Positions 49,179 through 60,518 are shown, numbered from the stretch's first letter. The stretch is 64,000 nt of DNA from Vibrio bathopelagicus (GCF_014879975.1 NZ_CP062500.1:2728001-2792000), one strand, 5' to 3'. Numbers and translations: made by a program. Notes: generated by a model not told the origin, from the sequence alone.

Positions 49179-49631
49179 TTAAAACTCTCTACGAGCACAT
49201 TTAAGTTCAGCTGAACACACTACAGCACCGTCCACTTTAGCCACACCGTTAAATGATGCAATGCCACGACGTTCTTTTAGGAACTCAACTTCGATAACCA
49301 ATTGGTCACCAGGTACCACTGGCTTACGGAATTTTGCTTTATCGACACTTGCGAAGTAGTAAAGTTCGTTGCCAGAAGGGGCACCAAAAGATTTAAATGC
49401 TAGAAGGCCTGTAGCTTGAGCCATTGCTTCTAAGATCAACACGCCCGGGAATACAGGAAGCTGTGGGAAGTGGCCTGTGAACTGAGGTTCATTAACAGAA
49501 ACATTTTTAATCGCGGTCAGTGTTTTTTCTTTTTCAAAGCTAGTCACACGATCAACCATTAAGAATGGGTAGCGATGAGGTAATAGTTCCTGAATTTCAG
49601 TAATGTTCATCGTTGTCTGTTCAGTAGTCAA
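49179..49631 (-). CDS. fabZ: 3-hydroxyacyl-ACP dehydratase FabZ
   Basis: This 150-residue hot-dog-fold enzyme dehydrates 3-hydroxyacyl-ACP in fatty-acid synthesis, competing with LpxA for 3-hydroxymyristoyl-ACP. Catalytic His54 is in [13 protein letters not shown] and Glu68 in ILEAMAQ. The start is taken as TTG at 49631 because AGGA lies 8 nt before it. The first ATG (49610) has no ribosome site, although it is closer to the conserved core. Confidence 0.95.
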   Translation of the reverse strand: MTTEQTTMNITEIQELLPHRYPFLMVDRVTSFEKEKTLTAIKNVSVNEPQFTGHFPQLPVFPGVLILEAMAQATGLLAFKSFGAPSGNELYYFASVDKAKFRKPVVPGDQLVIEVEFLKERRGIASFNGVAKVDGAVVCSAELKCARREF

Positions 49632-49675
49632 AGTCGTATTCCTATATATATTCTTTATTTAATTAGAAGGATTAT

Positions 49676-49706
49676 AAACGAAAAAGACTCGCTGCACGCG
49701 AGCCTT
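49676..49706 (-). terminator. Terminator between lpxD and fabZ
   Basis: The stem GGCTCGC/GCGAGTC (one G-U pair) around GTGCA is followed by T5 on the minus strand, 19 nt after the lpxD stop. It splits the lpxD-fabZ unit that is usually continuous. Confidence 0.7.
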
Positions 49707-49724
49707 TTATTAGAAATGCTGGAA

Positions 49725-50756
49725 TTATGATTCCGCGCTCTTCTCGATAAGTTTTTCAACGGTTTTCAAACGCTTGTTCATTTCATCAATACGATGAACT
49801 CGCGTCGCTGTTTTACGCCAGTCTTTGTTTGGCTGTAAAGGAATACCAGATGAATACATGCCTTTCTCAGTGATGCTGCGCATTACCATACCCATACCGG
49901 TAATTGTAACGCCGTCAACGATTTCAATGTGACCATTAATCACACAACCGCCACCAATAATACAGTACTTACCTATCGTAGTGCTGCCAGCTACAATTGT
50001 ACCACCAGCAATTGCCGAACCATATCCGATGTGAACATTGTGAGCAATTTGAAGTTGGTTATCTAAGATAACGTTATCTTCAATCACTGTATCGTCCAAC
50101 GCGCCACGGTCGATGGTAGTACACGCGCCAATTTCTACACGATTACCAACGCGAACCGAACCGACTTGAGGGATTTTAACCCACTCGCCTTTTTCGTTCG
50201 CATAACCAAAGCCATCAGAACCAATCACTGTGCTTGATTGAATCAAACACGCAGTGCCAATGATCACTTCATGATAAATGCTTACATTAGCCCACAGCTT
50301 AGTGCCAACACCAATTTGAGCATTCTTACCAATAAAACAACCGGCACCAATGATCACGTCATCACCAAGGACAACACCAGATTCAATCACAGCATTTGCA
50401 CCAATAGACACGTTTTGTCCAATGGTTGCATCACCAGAGATTGAAGCTGAATCAGCAATAGCCGCAGCCGGTGCAGGAGTAATGTCCAGCGCTTGAGCAA
50501 CTTTAGCAAAAGCAACATAAGGGTCATTAACCACTATTACATTGGTTTTACACAGTTCGCGTTCACTCTCTTTAACCATAATAGCGGATGCTTTACAGTC
50601 ACCTAGGTGTTTGCTGTACTTCACGTTAGAAAGGAACGTAATGTTTCCTTCTAGCGCTTTATCCATAGGAGCGACCGCTGAAACAGTAATAGTACCGTCT
50701 CCGTGTAGCTCTCCCCCGGTAATCGTTGCCAATTCGGCTAAAGTCAGATTCTTCAT
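49725..50756 (-). CDS. lpxD: UDP-3-O-(3-hydroxyacyl)glucosamine N-acyltransferase
   Basis: This 343-residue enzyme performs the third step of lipid A synthesis. An N-terminal uridine-binding domain (about 1-100), a left-handed beta-helix (about 105-300) and a C-terminal helix (about 310-343) are present. The catalytic His239 is in [10 protein letters not shown], at the E. coli position. It starts 5 nt after the skp stop and has only a weak ribosome site, so translation is probably coupled to skp. Confidence 0.96.
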   Translation of the reverse strand: MKNLTLAELATITGGELHGDGTITVSAVAPMDKALEGNITFLSNVKYSKHLGDCKASAIMVKESERELCKTNVIVVNDPYVAFAKVAQALDITPAPAAAIADSASISGDATIGQNVSIGANAVIESGVVLGDDVIIGAGCFIGKNAQIGVGTKLWANVSIYHEVIIGTACLIQSSTVIGSDGFGYANEKGEWVKIPQVGSVRVGNRVEIGACTTIDRGALDDTVIEDNVILDNQLQIAHNVHIGYGSAIAGGTIVAGSTTIGKYCIIGGGCVINGHIEIVDGVTITGMGMVMRSITEKGMYSSGIPLQPNKDWRKTATRVHRIDEMNKRLKTVEKLIEKSAES

Positions 50757-50761
50757 AAAAC

Positions 50762-51271
50762 TTATTTCAGTGCTTTAATTACTTTCTCAGAGATGTTGTA
50801 TTCTGGCTTGCCATATTGCAGAGCTTGAATATCAACAATCATGTCGTAGCCTTCTTTCTCTGCAACTTTTGTTACAGCATCTTGAATCACTTTGAATAGC
50901 TTCTGCTTCTCTTGTGCTTCACGACGTTGGCTTGCTTTTTCTAGTGCTTGAGCTTTGATTTTGTACTTGCTGTCCAATTGACCGACTTCGATACGAAGTT
51001 TTTCAATTTCATCAGGACCTAGCAATTCGCCATCACGCTTAAGCTTTTCGATCTTGGTCTTAGCTTCAGCTTGGATGCTTTGAAGCTCAGCCGCTTTATC
51101 TTTGAACTCTTCCTGCATTTTTTGAAGAACAACTTCACGCTGAGGTAGAGCCTGGAATACTTGTGCAGTGTTTACATAACCCACTTTTTGCGCAGCTTCT
51201 GCAGCTGTTGCAAAGAAAGAAGAGCTAAGAACTACAAGGCCTAAACCTGCTGCTTTAATCATATTTTTCAA
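50762..51271 (-). CDS. skp: Periplasmic chaperone Skp/OmpH
   Basis: This 169-residue jellyfish-shaped trimeric chaperone holds unfolded outer-membrane proteins on their way to BAM. A signal peptide (about 1-26, cleaved near AEA-AQK) precedes the GYVNTAQVF body strand and a long charged coiled-coil tentacle (about 50-125). The start is taken as TTG at 51271, with AAGGA 7 nt upstream; the first ATG three codons on is 16 nt away from it. It lies between bamA and lpxD in the standard order. Confidence 0.94.
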   Translation of the reverse strand: MKNMIKAAGLGLVVLSSSFFATAAEAAQKVGYVNTAQVFQALPQREVVLQKMQEEFKDKAAELQSIQAEAKTKIEKLKRDGELLGPDEIEKLRIEVGQLDSKYKIKAQALEKASQRREAQEKQKLFKVIQDAVTKVAEKEGYDMIVDIQALQYGKPEYNISEKVIKALK

Positions 51272-51289
51272 AATATTGTCCTTTAAATA

Positions 51290-53695
51290 TTAGAAAGTTC
51301 TACCAATGGTAAATGTGAAGAATTCCTCATCATCACCTTCGTAAATTTTAACCGGTTTCGCTAGAGAGAAAACCAGTGGGCCCATAGGAGACATCCACTG
51401 AAGGGCTGCACCATAAGATGAACGGTAATTGGTTGGATCTGAGTAATCGTAGTAGTACTGGCTGCCACTGTTAGGTGCGCCGCGGTCTACGAACTCGGTA
51501 TCCCATACACTTGCCATGTCGAAGAAGACACTGGTTCGAATTTGGCTACGCGCTTCATCAGAAGCAAACGGTGTAGGTACAATTAACTCTAAACTCGCCA
51601 AAGCAACCGCGTTACCACCAACCGAATCATCGGTAGCAGAATCGTATGTAGGGTTGTTACCCGTGCTGTTTCCGTAAACGGCTTTTGGACCAGCGGAGTT
51701 AGAACCAAAGCCACGCAGCGTTGTAAAACCACCCGCGTAGTAGTTCTCATAGAATGGGAACAAGTTATCATTACCATCCGTTTGACCATAACCATTACCA
51801 TAGCCTAATCGGCCACGCATCAATAGTGTGAACTCATGCTTTTTGGTCAGCGGGATGTAATGTTTTACATCGTACTGCGCTTTGAAGTACTTAGCATCAG
51901 AGCCGGGTACGGTCATTTTAGCAAAAGCACGTTGGTGGTTACCTTCTGTAGGGAAGAAACCACGGTTAAGGTTGTTACGAGTCCAAGAGATATTGATATC
52001 GAAGTCATCGGTTAGGATGTGTTCGTCACCATATTGGTCAATACTTCTCGCGAACTGCTCAACTTGGATATAAGTCGGAACGTTACCGATCTTGTTGTGC
52101 GTGTAGCCTACGCCAAATTCGATACGGTTAAGCTCATCCACAGGAAAACCCCATGTTAGGCTCGTACCATAACTTTGGTTGGTATAGTCGACGATACCCG
52201 CTTCAGATGCTTCAAACTCGTTGTAGAAGATCTTACCGCCCAAACTCACACCATCAAGGTTCCAGTATGGGTCACGGTAGTCCAAGCTCACGTTCTTTTG
52301 GTAATCGTTCATCATGGCGCTTACACCAACACGGTTACCAGAACCAGCAAAGTTGTCTTGTTGTAGACCAACTTGGAAGCTCACACCCGATTCAGTACCG
52401 TAGCCAACACCAAAGTTAATGCTACCTGAGTTTGCTTCTTTTACGTTGTAAACCAAATCGACTTGATCGTCACTACCTGGAACACGTACTGTTTGCACAT
52501 CAACCGTTTCGAAGAAACCTAAACGGTTAAGTCGGCTCTTACCAGTATCAATCGATCGAGAGTTAAGCCAGCTGCCTTCCATTTGACGCATTTCACGACG
52601 TAGAACTTCATCTTTAGTCGAGTTGTTACCCGTAAAACGAATATCACGAACGTAGATACGGCTGCCCGCTTCTACATTGATAACCAGTGAAACTTCTTTG
52701 GTCTCATCATCGAATTCAGGAATAGTACGAACTTGTGGGTAGGCATAACCTGATTCACCAAGAATTCGCTTAACGCCTTCTTCTAAAGAAGTTACAGAAG
52801 AGCCGTTGTACGTATCGCCGTCTTCAAATGGTACTAATGCATCAAAGTCAGCCTCGCGGCCAATTAGCTCACCACGAAACGCGACATCTTTAACGGTGTA
52901 GGCTTCGCCTTCATCAATACCCAGCGTGATATAAACGCCTTTCTTGTCTGGAGAGATCGCAACTTGTGTCGAATCCACCTTAAACTTAAGGTAACCACGA
53001 TCAAGATAGTAAGACTTCAGTGCTTCGATATCACCCGCTAAAACTTGCTTCTGATATTTTTCATCGGCAAGGAAATTCCACCAGGCAACATCTACGTTTA
53101 GGTTAAAACGGCTCAGGAGTTCAGCATCAGAATAGACTTCGTTTCCGATAAAGTTGATTTGCTGAATCTTCGCAGATACGCCTTCAGTGAACACAAACTT
53201 AAGGTCAGAACGGTTACGTGGCAATGGAGTCACAACCGCTTTTACTGTCGCGTTGTATTTACCTACGCTGTAATAAAAATCTTCAAGACCTTTCTCGATG
53301 TTACTCAGCGTTGTACGATCAAGCGCTTCACCTTCACGAACACCAGATGCATCTAGGTTCTGTTGAAGTTGCTCTTCTTTAATCGCTTTGTTACCCGAGA
53401 ATGAAATGCTTGCGATGGTCGGTCGTTCTTTTACTTGAACAATCAATACACCTTCATCACGAAGTACTTTAACGTCCTCAAAGTTACCGGAAGCATATAA
53501 TGCACGAATAATCTCAGATACATCGCCTTCTTCTACTTGATCGCCAATACGCACCGGCATTTTCAGTAGAGCTGCACCAAGTGCAACACGTTGTAAACCT
53601 TCGATCTTAATATCTTGAACTACAAAGTTTTGTGCTCCGTTCGCAGCCACACTAGTGGCCAATAGACTTGCGAACAGAATTTGCTTAATCGCCAT
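51290..53695 (-). CDS. bamA: Outer-membrane protein assembly factor BamA
   Basis: This 801-residue Omp85 protein is the core of the BAM complex. A signal peptide (about 1-20, ending ANG-AQN) precedes five POTRA domains (about 24-420) and a C-terminal 16-strand beta-barrel. The barrel-lid signature TLRGFGSNSAGPK (about 657-669) contains the conserved Arg-Gly-Phe, and the protein ends in Phe (FFTFTIGRTF), the usual outer-membrane targeting signal. It sits between rseP and skp. Its lipoprotein partner BamC is encoded at 9589. Confidence 0.98.
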   Translation of the reverse strand: MAIKQILFASLLATSVAANGAQNFVVQDIKIEGLQRVALGAALLKMPVRIGDQVEEGDVSEIIRALYASGNFEDVKVLRDEGVLIVQVKERPTIASISFSGNKAIKEEQLQQNLDASGVREGEALDRTTLSNIEKGLEDFYYSVGKYNATVKAVVTPLPRNRSDLKFVFTEGVSAKIQQINFIGNEVYSDAELLSRFNLNVDVAWWNFLADEKYQKQVLAGDIEALKSYYLDRGYLKFKVDSTQVAISPDKKGVYITLGIDEGEAYTVKDVAFRGELIGREADFDALVPFEDGDTYNGSSVTSLEEGVKRILGESGYAYPQVRTIPEFDDETKEVSLVINVEAGSRIYVRDIRFTGNNSTKDEVLRREMRQMEGSWLNSRSIDTGKSRLNRLGFFETVDVQTVRVPGSDDQVDLVYNVKEANSGSINFGVGYGTESGVSFQVGLQQDNFAGSGNRVGVSAMMNDYQKNVSLDYRDPYWNLDGVSLGGKIFYNEFEASEAGIVDYTNQSYGTSLTWGFPVDELNRIEFGVGYTHNKIGNVPTYIQVEQFARSIDQYGDEHILTDDFDINISWTRNNLNRGFFPTEGNHQRAFAKMTVPGSDAKYFKAQYDVKHYIPLTKKHEFTLLMRGRLGYGNGYGQTDGNDNLFPFYENYYAGGFTTLRGFGSNSAGPKAVYGNSTGNNPTYDSATDDSVGGNAVALASLELIVPTPFASDEARSQIRTSVFFDMASVWDTEFVDRGAPNSGSQYYYDYSDPTNYRSSYGAALQWMSPMGPLVFSLAKPVKIYEGDDEEFFTFTIGRTF

Positions 53696-53743
53696 ACTTA
53701 TTCTAATTATTCCTTGCTACTAACAATGCCTGTAAGAAACCAT

Positions 53744-55102
53744 TCACAGACGAGTAAAATCGTTAAATATTGCCAGAGCCATCAAAGAGAAGATAATTGC
53801 ACTTCCCAGTCGATACCCTATTTCCTGAACTTTCTCAGGGACGGGTTTACGAGTAATGGCTTCAATAGCGAAAAAGAGCAAATGTCCGCCATCAAGCATA
53901 GGCAGCGGAACCAAATTAATGATACCTAAGTTAACACTGATCAAAGCCAAAAAGCCCAAGAAGTAAACCAGACCATAATCGGCGGTTGTACCTGCACCTT
54001 TAGCAATCGAAATAGGGCCACTTAGGTTATTTAAGCCAACATCACCAACGATGAGCTTTTTAAGCATTGTCAGCGTCAAACCAATGATCTGACCTGTTTT
54101 ATCAAATGCTTTTCCTACAGACTCAATTACACCAAATTGTAACTCAAAGCGATAATCTTCTGGCCATTCTGCGACTTCTGGAGCAATACCCGCATAGCCG
54201 ATTGTTGAACCATCAGAAAGCTCGCGACTTTTTGGAGTAAGAACCAATTGCTGCTTCACACCATTTCGCAACACACTGACGTTTATCGAGGTTTCCGGAT
54301 TCGCTCGAATTAACTCAACAACCGATTGCCACTGTTCAATAGGTTGCTCATTAATTTCGACAATCTTATCACCCGCTTCGAATCCTGCAGAGTAAGCAGC
54401 ACCGTCTTCAATAATTTGAGCGAGCGTTGTCGATATTTCGGGCGAATACGGTCTAAAACCAAGCGTTGTCATTGCAGATTCAGTTTCTGGGTTAAACGAC
54501 CAGTCTGAAATGTCCAATGTCACTTGTTGCTCAAAACCAATATCATCTGGAGAAGAAACCGTTACTGTCATGGATTGATCACCTATATGTGATATCAAAC
54601 CCATGTTTACTGATTCCCAATCTGCGGTTTTGATTCCTGAAATAGATTTAAGTTCCATTCCACTTTCAATTCCGGCTTGTGCCACGATAGATTGAGGAGT
54701 GACCTCTCCAATTACCGGTTTAACCGCTGGTACACCGATCAAAAATACTAACCAATATGCGAACACCGCAAAGATAAAGTTAAATGCAGGACCTGCACCC
54801 ACTATCGCTGTTCGTTTCCATAACGGCTTCTTATCAAAAGCGTATTGCTGTTCTTCGTCAGAAAGGTCGTCAACACGACCATCAAGCATTTTAACGTAGC
54901 CGCCTAATGGAATCACTGACAAGCTGTATTCCGTGCCATCGCGGCCAACTTTGCTCCAGATTGATTTACCAAAACCAATCGAAAACTTTTCGACTTTTAC
55001 ACCACAGCGACGAGCAACCCAGAAGTGTCCAAACTCATGAACAGCGACCAGAATGCCAAGCGCTACAATAAAAGATGCGAAGTTCCATAGAATTCCACTC
55101 AT
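53744..55102 (-). CDS. rseP: Site-2 intramembrane protease RseP
   Basis: This 452-residue inner-membrane zinc protease cuts RseA in the sigma-E envelope-stress cascade and clears signal peptides. The HExxH site is His22-His26 ([11 protein letters not shown]), and the third ligand motif [12 protein letters not shown] lies near 397-408. Two PDZ domains (about 115-205 and 210-300) separate the membrane segments. Its ATG overlaps the dxr stop (ATGA at 55099-55102). Confidence 0.96.
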   Translation of the reverse strand: MSGILWNFASFIVALGILVAVHEFGHFWVARRCGVKVEKFSIGFGKSIWSKVGRDGTEYSLSVIPLGGYVKMLDGRVDDLSDEEQQYAFDKKPLWKRTAIVGAGPAFNFIFAVFAYWLVFLIGVPAVKPVIGEVTPQSIVAQAGIESGMELKSISGIKTADWESVNMGLISHIGDQSMTVTVSSPDDIGFEQQVTLDISDWSFNPETESAMTTLGFRPYSPEISTTLAQIIEDGAAYSAGFEAGDKIVEINEQPIEQWQSVVELIRANPETSINVSVLRNGVKQQLVLTPKSRELSDGSTIGYAGIAPEVAEWPEDYRFELQFGVIESVGKAFDKTGQIIGLTLTMLKKLIVGDVGLNNLSGPISIAKGAGTTADYGLVYFLGFLALISVNLGIINLVPLPMLDGGHLLFFAIEAITRKPVPEKVQEIGYRLGSAIIFSLMALAIFNDFTRL

Positions 55103-56307
55103 GCTAGCTGCTCTTTAATAAATTGAATGGCTATTTGACGAGACATATTATCGAGCTCAAGAAGGCTTTCCAAGCTATCTAAGCCCTCAGAGTTATATTG
55201 TTCACATACTTTGCTCATAACATGCTCGTTAATGATAGCAATATCGGTAAACTTCACTTGATTGTTCAAGAAAGCATCGACTGCAACTTCGTTTGCCGCA
55301 TTAATTGCTGTTGTCGCATGCTGACCTAAGTAGCACGCTTCGATCGCTAATCTCAAACATGGGTAACGAGTTAAATCAGGCTCTAAGAATGTCAATTCAC
55401 CAATCTTAGTGAAGTCCAATGGCTTAACACCCGCTTCAGTACGATCAGGGTAAGACATGGTCAGAGCGATGGGTGTCGCCATATCGGGCTCGCCCATTTG
55501 AGCCAGTACCGAGCCATCTTTGTACTGAACCATTGAATGAATCACAGACTGAGGGTGGATAATGACTTTGAGTTGCTCTTGAGAGGCATTAAATAACCAC
55601 TTAGCCTCAATGTACTCTAAGCCTTTATTCATCATAGTTGCTGAATCAACAGAGATCTTAGGTCCCATTGACCAGTTAGGGTGTGCAATAGCGCGCTCAG
55701 GAGTAACAGATTCAAGCTCTGCAACATCGGTATAGCGGAAAGGACCGCCAGAACCCGTCAAGAGAATATGGTTGATACCGTTCTCTTCCATATTACAACG
55801 ACCTAGATTAGTTTGTACGTTTTGCGGTAGGCATTGAAAGATAGCATTGTGTTCACTATCGACAGGAAGTAGCTCAGCGTCATATTTTTCTACTGCGTCG
55901 ATGAACAGCTGTCCTGACATCACTAAGGCTTCTTTATTAGCCAGTAAGATACGTTTGCCAGCTTTAACTGCCGACATAGTAGGAAGCAGACCAGCCGCCC
56001 CAACAATCGCGGCCATCACAGTATCGACTTCTTTTAAAGAAGCGACCTGACACATCCCTTCAGAGCCAGAGAGCACCTCTGTTTTAGGATGGCTGGCAGA
56101 CAATATTTCAGCTAATCGAGACGCTGCATCTGGGCACGCCATAGCTACGTAGCTAGGGTTCCACTTTTCAACTAACGCCAACATCTTGTCGACATTCGAA
56201 CCTGCTGCTAGTGCGACAACTGAATAGAGCGTCGGGTTTTTCTCAACCACTTTCAGTGTACTTGCACCGATAGAGCCTGTAGCACCAAGGATAGTTAGAT
56301 TTCGCAT
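55099..56307 (-). CDS. dxr: 1-deoxy-D-xylulose-5-phosphate reductoisomerase
   Basis: This 402-residue enzyme is the second step of the MEP isoprenoid pathway, making 2-C-methyl-D-erythritol 4-phosphate with NADPH. The NADPH site is [13 protein letters not shown] (about 5-17). The metal site is [12 protein letters not shown] (about 149-160, Asp, Glu), and the Ser/His/Lys substrate pocket lies in TGSGGPFR and [23 protein letters not shown]. The ATG at 56307 gives the family start MRNLTILG. It feeds uppS, encoded two genes upstream. Confidence 0.96.
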   Translation of the reverse strand: MRNLTILGATGSIGASTLKVVEKNPTLYSVVALAAGSNVDKMLALVEKWNPSYVAMACPDAASRLAEILSASHPKTEVLSGSEGMCQVASLKEVDTVMAAIVGAAGLLPTMSAVKAGKRILLANKEALVMSGQLFIDAVEKYDAELLPVDSEHNAIFQCLPQNVQTNLGRCNMEENGINHILLTGSGGPFRYTDVAELESVTPERAIAHPNWSMGPKISVDSATMMNKGLEYIEAKWLFNASQEQLKVIIHPQSVIHSMVQYKDGSVLAQMGEPDMATPIALTMSYPDRTEAGVKPLDFTKIGELTFLEPDLTRYPCLRLAIEACYLGQHATTAINAANEVAVDAFLNNQVKFTDIAIINEHVMSKVCEQYNSEGLDSLESLLELDNMSRQIAIQFIKEQLA

Positions 56308-56357
56308 CGCATATGACCGTAGAAATGTAATAAAGGGCAGAATCACTGCCCTTTTTA

Positions 56358-57200
56358 TTAGAATGCTAAATAAAGCAGAGCAAAGACAGGGAATGCAGCC
56401 GTTAAGCTATCTATTCTATCAAGTATACCACCATGACCAGGAATCAGATTACTGCTGTCTTTGACCCCGGAAACACGCTTAAACATGCTTTCAACAAGGT
56501 CACCAAGAACAGAGATAACAACCGTCACGAGGGTGATAACAATCATGTGAAGAGGACTGGTAAACTGGATATCAAACAAATCAGCAAAGATCCAAGCCAC
56601 GATCACCGCAGTAATAATACCGCCAATAAGACCTTCAATCGTCTTATTTGGGCTTACCGCTGGCGCCATCTTACGCTTACCAAAGCTCTTGCCTGAGAAG
56701 TATGCGCCGCTATCTGCAGCCCACACTAGCAAGCAAACAAACATCACTAGCTTTGCACCATGGTAAGGATCCGCATCGATACCGTTAGCGCGCAGAATCA
56801 CCACACTCCAAAAGAATGGCAGCAGAGTAAGTAATCCAAAGCCGTGTCTAAGAATAGAAGAGTCTTTCCATGCTGGCATAGACTTAGGATAAGTCACCGC
56901 CATACCACTCGCTATCACCCACCAAATCGATCCAATACTAAGAATGGCGTAGTGAGCACTAGAAAGGTTATTAAGGCTAAATGCATCAAAAGGGATAAAA
57001 GCAAAACTGGCAGCACTAACCACAACCGTTGGAATCAACGCTAAATAACGTGATTTGCTTTCAACAAACTGAGTCCACTCCCAAAAACCCAATAGCGTGA
57101 TTACCGCTAATGAAAGTATAAATGTGGGAAGTGATAACTCGAAAATACCTAGAATAACTAGGGGAGCCAAAATCAACGCCGTAATAATTCGTTGTTTCAA
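56358..57200 (-). CDS. cdsA: Phosphatidate cytidylyltransferase
   Basis: This 280-residue inner-membrane enzyme makes CDP-diacylglycerol from phosphatidic acid and CTP, the branch point of phospholipid synthesis. It has eight or so membrane segments, and the C-terminal CDS signature [20 protein letters not shown] (about 245-264) carries the metal-binding Asp. The start is TTG at 57200 with AAGGA 9 nt upstream, giving the typical [14 protein letters not shown]. Confidence 0.95.
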   Translation of the reverse strand: MKQRIITALILAPLVILGIFELSLPTFILSLAVITLLGFWEWTQFVESKSRYLALIPTVVVSAASFAFIPFDAFSLNNLSSAHYAILSIGSIWWVIASGMAVTYPKSMPAWKDSSILRHGFGLLTLLPFFWSVVILRANGIDADPYHGAKLVMFVCLLVWAADSGAYFSGKSFGKRKMAPAVSPNKTIEGLIGGIITAVIVAWIFADLFDIQFTSPLHMIVITLVTVVISVLGDLVESMFKRVSGVKDSSNLIPGHGGILDRIDSLTAAFPVFALLYLAF

Positions 57201-57215
57201 ACCAAAAAATCCTTA

Positions 57216-57968
57216 TTAACTGTCCATCAGAGCTTTAATTTGCTCACCAGTGCATCCAAAACGACGCTCACGGTTTACAAACCAAGTCACAGCTTCTACT
57301 AAGCTGTCTTCATTAAAGTCTGGCCAGAATTGTTCAGTGAAATACATTTCAGCGTAAGCCAATTGCCAAAGCATAAAGTTGCTAATACGACATTCACCAC
57401 TGGTACGAATCAGCAGATCAACTTCAGGAATATCAGACATTGTTAGGTGCTGTGTAATCATAGCTTCATCAATGTCTTCTACATTAATATCACCAGACTT
57501 TACCTGCTGAGCAATAGAGGTCATTGCTTGCTGAATATCCCATTTACCGCCGTAGTTAGCAGCAATATTGATAACCATACCGGTATTGGCGCTAGTCAAA
57601 GCCTCGGCTTCTTCTATCTTCTTTTGTAGTCGATCATTGAAACGACTTTTATCACCAATAACACGAAGTTGTAGATTATTCTTATGAAGCTTTTTTACTT
57701 CACTAGAGAGGACTGAGATAAACAGTTCCATCAAAATACCGACTTCTTCTTCTGGTCGACGCCAGTTCTCGCTGCTAAATGCAAAAAGTGTAACAGCTTT
57801 AATGCCAAGTCTGGCAGCAGAAGAGATGGTTTTTCGAACGGCTTGAACACCGTTTTTATGGCCAAAGACGCGAGGTTTGCCCTGAGCTTTTGCCCAGCGG
57901 CCATTACCATCCATAATGATAGCAATGTGTTTAGGAAGAGAGTCTGTGAACGCTTGAGAATTATGCAT
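57216..57968 (-). CDS. uppS: Di-trans,poly-cis-undecaprenyl-diphosphate synthase
   Basis: This 250-residue cis-prenyltransferase makes the C55 lipid carrier for peptidoglycan and O-antigen. [14 protein letters not shown] (about 14-27) contains the catalytic Asp and the pyrophosphate loop. [12 protein letters not shown] (about 68-79) and [19 protein letters not shown] (about 184-202) are the other family motifs. The ATG at 57968 is used; no ribosome site is strong, and a TTG five codons earlier is an alternative. It is 15 nt upstream of cdsA. Confidence 0.95.
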   Translation of the reverse strand: MHNSQAFTDSLPKHIAIIMDGNGRWAKAQGKPRVFGHKNGVQAVRKTISSAARLGIKAVTLFAFSSENWRRPEEEVGILMELFISVLSSEVKKLHKNNLQLRVIGDKSRFNDRLQKKIEEAEALTSANTGMVINIAANYGGKWDIQQAMTSIAQQVKSGDINVEDIDEAMITQHLTMSDIPEVDLLIRTSGECRISNFMLWQLAYAEMYFTEQFWPDFNEDSLVEAVTWFVNRERRFGCTGEQIKALMDS

Positions 57969-58007
57969 AAAAGAGTGAATCAAATTCTAATAGTCGAACA
58001 GAGTAGC

Positions 58008-58042
58008 ATAAAAAAACGCTGAACAGTGAGTACAGCGTTTTT
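58008..58042 (-). terminator. Terminator after frr
   Basis: The stem AAAACGCTG/CAGCGTTTT with an 11-nt loop is followed by T7 on the minus strand. It separates the translation genes (rpsB to frr) from uppS and the envelope genes. Confidence 0.85.
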
Positions 58043-58066
58043 CCGGTAAGTAAAGAATATGGGAAA

Positions 58067-58624
58067 TTAAACTTCCATCAACTCTTTTTCTTTCGTAGCT
58101 AGAACTTCATCTACGTTCTTAACAGCAACGTCAGTTAGCTTTTGAATTTCGTCTTGTGCTTTACGATCTTCATCTTCAGAAATTTCTTTGTCTTTCAGAA
58201 GTGCTTTAAGATCACCATTCGCGTCACGACGGATGTTACGGATAGCAACACGGCCACCTTCAGCTTCGCCACGAACGATTTTAACTAGGTCTTTACGACG
58301 CTCTTCCGTTAGCGGTGGAAGTGGAACACGGATAACTGTACCAGCAGACATAGGGTTTAGGCCTAGGTCAGACGACATGATTGCTTTTTCAACAAGAGGC
58401 GTCAGTGTTTTATCAAATACAGTGATCGCTAGAGTACGTGCGTCTTCAGCAATAACGTTAGCAACTTGGGTCAAAGGCGTTGGTGCACCGTAGTACTCAA
58501 CAGTCAGACCAGAAAGTAGGCTCGGGTGTGCACGACCTGTACGAATCTTTTGCAGGCTGTTTTTTAGTGCATCAACACTTTTTACCATGCGCTCTTGAGC
58601 GTCTTTTTTGATTTCGTTAATCAC
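58067..58624 (-). CDS. frr: Ribosome recycling factor
   Basis: This 185-residue tRNA-mimic protein splits post-termination ribosomes together with EF-G. The three-helix bundle domain has [14 protein letters not shown] (about 25-38), [13 protein letters not shown] (about 103-115) and [13 protein letters not shown] (about 126-138). The start is GTG at 58624 with AAGGTG upstream, which gives exactly the standard 185 residues; an in-frame ATG ten codons earlier is rejected. It follows pyrH by 97 nt. Confidence 0.96.
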   Translation of the reverse strand: MINEIKKDAQERMVKSVDALKNSLQKIRTGRAHPSLLSGLTVEYYGAPTPLTQVANVIAEDARTLAITVFDKTLTPLVEKAIMSSDLGLNPMSAGTVIRVPLPPLTEERRKDLVKIVRGEAEGGRVAIRNIRRDANGDLKALLKDKEISEDEDRKAQDEIQKLTDVAVKNVDEVLATKEKELMEV

Positions 58625-58721
58625 AATTTCACCTTGATTATGTTCTTTCTTCAAGAAAGCTTTTTATTTGGAGTGATAAGGATAAGCTTACCAAAGTGTA
58701 AACCTCAGTAAGCCCGAAAAA

Positions 58722-59453
58722 TTAGTCAGCATCGCTGATTAATGTACCTTCAGTTTCACCCATAACCACGCGGCGTAGTGCGCCTGGTTTATTCATATTA
58801 AATACACGGATTGGCATTTTGTGATCACGTGCTAGCGTAAATGCAGCCAAATCCATTACTTTCAATTCTTTCTCAAGAATCGTGTTGTAAGACAAAGTAT
58901 CATACAGCTCTGCGTCTGGGTTTGCTACTGGGTCAGCAGTAAATACACCATCTACTTTCGTCGCTTTTAGAACTACGTCAGCTTCGATTTCGATACCACG
59001 TAGACACGCAGCAGAATCTGTAGTGAAGAATGGGTTACCAGTACCTGCAGAGAAGATCACAACGCGACCTTGACGCAGTTGGCTGATTGCATCTGCCCAG
59101 TTGTAATCGTCACACACACCTTTAAGAGGGATTGCAGACATTACACGTGCGTTTACGTAAGCACGGTGTAGAGCGTCACGCATTGCAAGGCCGTTCATTA
59201 CCGTTGCAAGCATACCCATGTGGTCACCAACAACGCGGTTCATACCTGCTTCAGCAAGGCCTGCGCCACGGAAAAGGTTACCGCCACCGATAACAACACC
59301 TACTTGAACACCTAGTTCAACCAATTCTTTTACTTCTTGAGCCATACGATCAAGGATCGTCGGGTCAATACCAAAACCTTCTTCGCCTTGTAGTGCTTCA
59401 CCGCTAAGTTTTAACAGAATACGTTGATACGCCGGTTTAGGGTTCGTAGTCAT
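58722..59453 (-). CDS. pyrH: UMP kinase
   Basis: This 243-residue hexameric amino-acid-kinase-family enzyme phosphorylates UMP to [14 protein letters not shown] (about 13-23) binds phosphate, GGGNLFRG (about 57-64) and [19 protein letters not shown] (about 134-152) are conserved, and [11 protein letters not shown] binds ATP. GGAAGG lies 8 nt before the ATG. It is between tsf and frr in the standard order. Confidence 0.97.
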   Translation of the reverse strand: MTTNPKPAYQRILLKLSGEALQGEEGFGIDPTILDRMAQEVKELVELGVQVGVVIGGGNLFRGAGLAEAGMNRVVGDHMGMLATVMNGLAMRDALHRAYVNARVMSAIPLKGVCDDYNWADAISQLRQGRVVIFSAGTGNPFFTTDSAACLRGIEIEADVVLKATKVDGVFTADPVANPDAELYDTLSYNTILEKELKVMDLAAFTLARDHKMPIRVFNMNKPGALRRVVMGETEGTLISDAD

Positions 59454-59555
59454 GGAGTTTACCTTCCAAAGAGTTGATGATTAACAGTCATGGATAAAAA
59501 CTGATTAGCTCAGTTCGCATTCATAACAGCTAAAAGCCAAAAATAATTCACTATT

Positions 59556-59591
59556 CATAAAAAGACCGCAGCATATGCCACGGTCTTTTTT
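59556..59591. terminator. Terminator after tsf
   Basis: The stem AAAAAGACCG/CGGTCTTTTT spans a 12-nt loop (59571-59580 in part), with T-rich flanks on both strands. It separates rpsB-tsf from pyrH. Confidence 0.85.
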
Positions 59592-59609
59592 CAATCAATA
59601 CGCTAAGGA

Positions 59610-60455
59610 TTAACCTTGTTGTACCGCTGCAACTTCGTCTGCGAAGCTCATTTCAGCAGCTTTCTCGATACCTTCACCAACTTCTAAACGAACGAAGGTA
59701 GTAACTGATGCGCCTTTCTCTTTAAGAATGTCAGCAACAGTTTTCTTAGGTTCCATGATGAAAGCTTGACCAGTAAGAGATACTTCGCCCGTGAATTTCT
59801 TCATACGGCCGATAACCATTTTCTCAGCGATCTCTTGTGGTTTGCCTTCGTTCATAGCGATTTCAACTTGAACAGCTTTTTCTTTTTCTACTACGTCAGC
59901 AGGTACGTCAGATGGGTTAACGTACTCAGGCTTAGAAGCAGCAACGTGCATAGCGATGTGCTTAAGCGTTTCAGCTTCGCCTTCACCAGCAACAACAACA
60001 CCGATTTTCTCGCCGTGACGGTAAGAAGCTAGTGCAACACCTTCAACAAGCTCAACACGACGGATGCTGATGTTCTCACCGATCTTAGTTACTAGAGCGA
60101 TACGTGCGTCTTCAAACTTAGCTTGAAGAGCTGTGATGTCTAGACGTTCAGCTAGAGCCGCTTCAGCAACTTCGTTAGCGAATGCAAGGAAACCTGCATC
60201 TTTAGCTACGAAATCAGTTTGGCAGTTCACTTCAAGAAGAGCAGCAACGCCAGCTTCTTCTTTAATGATGATTGTGCCTTCTGCAGCAACGTTACCAGCT
60301 TTTTTAGCTGCTTTCGCTGCGCCAGATTTACGCATATTTTCAATTGCTAGCTCGATGTCGCCTTCAGCAGCAACAAGCGCTTTTTTACATTCCATCATGC
60401 CCGCTGCTGTGCGTTCACGAAGTTCTTTAACTAGAGCTGCAGTTACAGTTGCCAT
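59610..60455 (-). CDS. tsf: Elongation factor Ts
   Basis: This 281-residue guanine-nucleotide exchange factor recycles EF-Tu. The N-terminal UBA-like domain has [16 protein letters not shown] (about 12-27), and the core has CQTDFVAKD (about 78-86), whose Asp-Phe pair opens the EF-Tu Mg site. The length matches E. coli Tsf. AAGGA lies 7 nt before the ATG. It is downstream of rpsB across an attenuator hairpin. Confidence 0.98.
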   Translation of the reverse strand: MATVTAALVKELRERTAAGMMECKKALVAAEGDIELAIENMRKSGAAKAAKKAGNVAAEGTIIIKEEAGVAALLEVNCQTDFVAKDAGFLAFANEVAEAALAERLDITALQAKFEDARIALVTKIGENISIRRVELVEGVALASYRHGEKIGVVVAGEGEAETLKHIAMHVAASKPEYVNPSDVPADVVEKEKAVQVEIAMNEGKPQEIAEKMVIGRMKKFTGEVSLTGQAFIMEPKKTVADILKEKGASVTTFVRLEVGEGIEKAAEMSFADEVAAVQQG

Positions 60456-60474
60456 TCTCTATTCCTTAGTAAAT

Positions 60475-60518
60475 TCTAAAAAAGATAAAAAACAGGGGCC
60501 TAATTAATTGGCCCCTGA
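60475..60518 (-). terminator. rpsB-tsf intercistronic attenuator
   Basis: The perfect stem CAGGGGCC/GGCCCCTG around an AT-rich loop is followed on the minus strand by T6-A-TC-T6. It is a strong intrinsic terminator in the middle of the rpsB-tsf unit, so tsf must depend on read-through or on a promoter of its own. Confidence 0.8.
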
